Below are positions 59,594 through 64,000 of a DNA stretch of 64,000 bases, in pieces. The translations under genes and the position numbers were made by a program. The stretch covers positions 14,840,298 through 14,904,297 of the forward strand of contig CM068590.1 of the NCBI GenBank assembly GCA_035048485.1, given 5' to 3'. Source of the DNA: Pteria penguin. Taxonomy: Eukaryota > Mollusca > Bivalvia > Pterioida > Pteriidae. The notes beneath the pieces are model-generated. The model saw only the letters and a program-made list of their open reading frames with translations, was not told the origin of the DNA and ran no database searches. Position 1 is the first letter of the stretch. Every line of letters begins with the position of its first letter.

Positions 59594-60940
59594 ACTAACA
59601 ATTGCTGGACCATCTTGCAGTACAGAAGTATGAGCAGACTATGGACATCGTTTGAAAACCTCTATGTAAGAAAGTGTCAAGTTTTGTAAGACTTGATATC
59701 GATTTCCTCAAGTATATTCCAGAAAAGGTATTGCCGAATACTAGAATTGTTAGTTTCTATGTCACAGGTCTTTTTACCAACATTCTTCACGAATTAGGAA
59801 TACAAGCCGTCAAGGTTTGGATTGAACAATATCGAGACGATATTCCAACACGATTCCCAGCACACTTTAGTATATCTGGTCTAAAACTAGTATTTCAGAG
59901 TAACTTTTTCTACTTTTAAAGCAAATTTTAAAAAAAAAAGGAACTGCAATGGGTACCAAAGTGGCACCAACATATGCCACCGTTATGATGGTAATTTTAG
60001 AATAGAAATTATGCAGTATTTTACCATTTCTTTTCGATACAAATTTCTCTCAATATATAAAAAGCAATTGGAAGAGACATCTGGATGATACCTTCAACTT
60101 TTGGATAAAAACAGAAAATGAAATGAAAGCATTTCATGCGGCAATCAACAACCTGCATGAATAAATTAAGTTTATTATTGAATCCAGCACGACGCAACTT
60201 CCGTTTCTGGACATTCTCGTTATAAAAGACAAAGAAGAAATAAAATCCGATCTTTATTGCAAACCTACAGATAGCCACCAATACTTGGACTTTAGATCGT
60301 GCCACCCTTCTCACACAAAATGAAACATACCCTTTTTATTTGGCTAGGAGATTATGCACCATTCTCCCGGATACCGAAAGAAGATACATGCGTTTAAAAT
60401 AAAAAGAAATATATCTTAAATGACAACATAATCCGGAAAAACTAGTCAAAGGAAGAATAAAGAAGGCATTTGCTATTCTACTTGTTGAGCTTAGACAACT
60501 ACTGATTAACCCCCCCCCCCTCCCCCCAAACCACCCACCCCAATTACAGCATTCCGTTCGTCATCACACATAATCCATGTAATCACAACATCTATTATTG
60601 TACTAAAACATTTTGTTCCTATTTTGGAACAATCTGATAACATAAAAACTTAGTCAAGGATTCACATATTATCAAAAGCCGCCGCCAAGCACCAAGTTTA
60701 AAACGTTTACTGACAAGAGCTTAACTTGGGATCACACACTCGAGTGGTGTAAAAGAGATGCGGTTCATGTGAGATAATAGAGGAATGTGATAAGAAAATA
60801 CTCAATACAGGTCAGGTATTACGCCTAATAAATGTATAAACTGGAAATCCAACATTTTATCTTCTGTGTGACCTGTCCGATATGTTTTATATCAGACAAA
60901 CCAATAACCTGATAGACAGGGCCAGCGCTGTAACGTTAAG
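59594..60940 (+). pseudogene. Penelope-like element C, degraded, copy 2
   Basis: Duplicate of 35,730-37,085 with the same RT-then-GIY-YIG order and broken frames. Confidence 0.75.
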
Positions 60941-60944
60941 GCAC

Positions 60945-61559
60945 TCCACGACGTCATGGACCGTATAGTCTACTGAAAACTGCGTAACAAAATTTTGAGT
61001 AAAACTTATTTATGCAAAAACTGTAATATGAAAAATGTTTAACATGTAGATTGCTTAACAAGTCGATTTTGTTTTTACATATTTCAATTTATCCCTACCT
61101 GTTTACAATTACGTGACTGCTATAAAACAAACACTAAAAAAGTACAAGTGTATATTGCCTAATATTGTGATTAAATTTTGTAGTAAACAATAAATGGAAG
61201 CCTATCAATAATATTTACAGCTGTTCCCAAAGGGAGTAATTGTGTAAACATACTGGGATGAAATTGCTAAGTGTTTTAATTTTATAATAAATGGTCTAAT
61301 TGAATTGACATTCTATTGTTATTTTAAAATCTAAAAGTTAGGCCCAGCAAAACGAATTTAAAATAGACGTAAAACAGTCTTAATATGAAATTACACAACA
61401 AATAGAGTTGTGAAAAAAAATTGCACTAAAGCATTATTCTTGGCATGTTGACTGTTGCAGTTTAGACCGCTTTATATAATGCACTGATCAATAGTGACGT
61501 CACAATGACGTTTTGACTTTTTTCTGCAACATATAATTCTGTACTGCCTTAACACAGTA
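60945..61559 (+). other. Unassigned intron sequence, copy 2
   Basis: Duplicate of 37,086-37,703; nothing recognised. Confidence 0.4.
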
Positions 61560-61830
61560 AGCCGGCGTGGCCTAGTGGTATCGCGTCGGACTCCTGATCG
61601 GGAGGCCGGGGGTCAATTCCCGCTCTGGTCATGCCGGTGTCATGTCTTTCGGACGAGACAGTAAAAACCGAGGCCCCGTATCGTGGTATGCATGGCACAT
61701 TAAACATCCCTCGCTGCTTCGGGTGGGTCATTTGCAAAGGTCAAAATTTGTATGCCCCGCATCAGGCAGATGCCGTCACCATATACATGAAATATTCGTG
61801 GTGTGACGTAAAACAAAAAGTCAATCAATC
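61560..61830 (+). mobile_element. tRNA-derived SINE, plus strand, copy 2
   Basis: Duplicate of 37,704-37,974, with the B-box-like word decayed to GGTCAATTCCC. Confidence 0.8.
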
Positions 61831-62433
61831 CAGTTAACGCAGCTGCACGTGTCCAAAAACAGGAAATTAAGGATCCCTCTATCAGGACATCCCCTGCTCA
61901 ATGGACTTTGAGGAATGCGGAAGAGGGAAATACAAAATATTCCCTTTTTATAAAGTTAGGAATAGCGATGAAAATCTACGCAGAGCGGAAGGAGATTACT
62001 TTATAGAACTATTTAAACCATCTTTGAATATGAAATTATCCTACGCAAAATTACGTTATACCAAGGTATAAGTAACTATAAGATACATCACAAAATCGTG
62101 ACGTCATACTTTATCTTGACAGCAATTAAATTAAATTATTCTCTCTCAAGAGCGATACGGCGCAAGTGCTCAGAGAAAAAAAAAAAACAATCGCAAAATG
62201 TGAAATATTCATAGTTCTGTCTATATCTATATTTTCAGTACCAAGGAACATTCTTCTTTTTTCTACACATATATACACAATGTATATAATAGCATGTAGA
62301 TTGCAGAAGAAATATATTCAGAGTTTTCTGAAGTGCAAATGTGTGTAAGTGAATTGTATTAAAATCCTAGAGTATGAGAAACAATAGTTTAGTTTAGAAA
62401 TACGTAATATACTCATCATGATGTTTTATATAG

Positions 62434-62532
62434 GATCATAGGACACCTCTTCACATAGCAGTACAATATGATCATCCTGAGGTAATAAAAGTACTTTTGG
62501 AAAAGAAAGCAGACGTGAATGCAATGACAAAT
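62434..62532 (+). CDS. Ankyrin exon A, copy 3
   Basis: Acceptor TATATAG, donor GTAAGG, 33 codons in phase 0; base-for-base identical to copy 2. Confidence 0.88.
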
Positions 62533-63548
<1,016 letters not shown>

Positions 63549-63647
63549 GATGAAAGGACACCTCTCCATATAGCAGTTGCAGATAATGCGCTCAATGTTA
63601 TAAAGCTTCTATTGGACAGAAAAGCAGATATTAATGCAAAGCTGGTG
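63549..63647 (+). CDS. Ankyrin exon B, copy 3
   Basis: Acceptor ACGTAG, donor GTAAGT, 33 codons in phase 0; residue 11 is Ala as in copy 1. Confidence 0.88.
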
Positions 63648-64000
63648 GTAAGTACTATATCCATTACTTCCACGTCACACAACATATTTGACTGCTGTGT
63701 AGTTTAATTTGAGACAAAAAAGGTAACTTTAAGTTTACTACATAACAAGACTCTTATTTTTTTTTCTAAACATTAGATTAAGATTATATTGACCGCAATT
63801 CACGACCTGTTGTTTTGACACTACTTCGATTTCTTTTAAGTGATCATATCCTCATCCTATTTAATCATGATATGTAGAATTACTAAATGATAAAACAATC
63901 TGGAAACTTCGTTTAACAAATTTATAATCAACCTGTCTGAAACCTGCAGTATACAATAACATATGGATATAATGAACTATGCGTCAAACTTGTGCAGGTT
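63648..64000 (+). other. Start of B-C intron, copy 3
   Basis: Matches the start of the B-C intron of copy 2; nothing else seen. Confidence 0.5.

Larger units (their letters stand above)
37886..61741 (+). repeat. Ankyrin exon cassette, copy 2
   Basis: About 23.86 kb; same seven exons and intron elements as copy 1. Main differences: it lacks the 178-bp pseudo-LTR insert, has about 150 bp near 57,635-57,786 that copy 1 lacks, and has different microsatellite lengths. Confidence 0.92.

Overview
The window looks like intron-rich, AT-rich animal DNA, most likely from a bivalve mollusc or a close lophotrochozoan. Reasons: very short exons with GT/AG borders in long introns, Penelope-like retroelements with GIY-YIG domains, a CR1/L2-type retrotransposon with a 2A motif, tRNA-derived SINEs, many MITE-like inverted repeats and long microsatellites. 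The taxon is an inference from repeat content; no diagnostic host gene is present. The only convincing host coding sequence is one plus-strand gene, open at both ends of the window, whose exons each encode a single ankyrin repeat.

Layout. 1-150: a divergent ankyrin-like exon. 150-10,400: a long intron-like stretch. It holds a hairpin MITE, a TA-flanked inverted-repeat transposon nested in a palindromic repeat, and a broken reverse-transcriptase element of Penelope-like type (about 2,975-9,900). A complete 4.37 kb CR1/L2-like element (4371-8740, minus) is inserted in the last of these, flanked by exact 10-bp target duplications. 10,400-14,197: a partial copy of the intron found between exons B and C further on; it joins at a 3-bp microhomology to the start of the first full cassette. 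14,195-37,885 and 37,886-61,741: two near-identical tandem cassettes of about 23.7 and 23.9 kb. 61,742-64,000: the start of a third.

Each cassette carries seven ankyrin exons, here named A, B, C, D, E, F and G. All are 99 bp and phase 0 except E, which is dead: in-frame TAA and no donor at the normal place. Because the live exons are 33 whole codons with phase-0 borders, gain, loss or skipping of a cassette or exon leaves the reading frame intact. Between copies 1 and 2 the six live exons differ by seven synonymous changes and one amino-acid change, so they appear to be under purifying selection. Exon A of copy 1 has lost its GT donor (now AT).

The cassette introns hold degraded Penelope-like elements with RT and GIY-YIG parts, pseudo-LTRs with hammerhead-like cores, SINEs, a foldback-like structure with inverted 15-bp minisatellites, and a dispersed unnamed ORF-fragment family that brackets dead exon E. 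Small copy-specific events (a 178-bp pseudo-LTR insertion with an 11-bp target duplication, microsatellite expansions, indels) help order the duplications.
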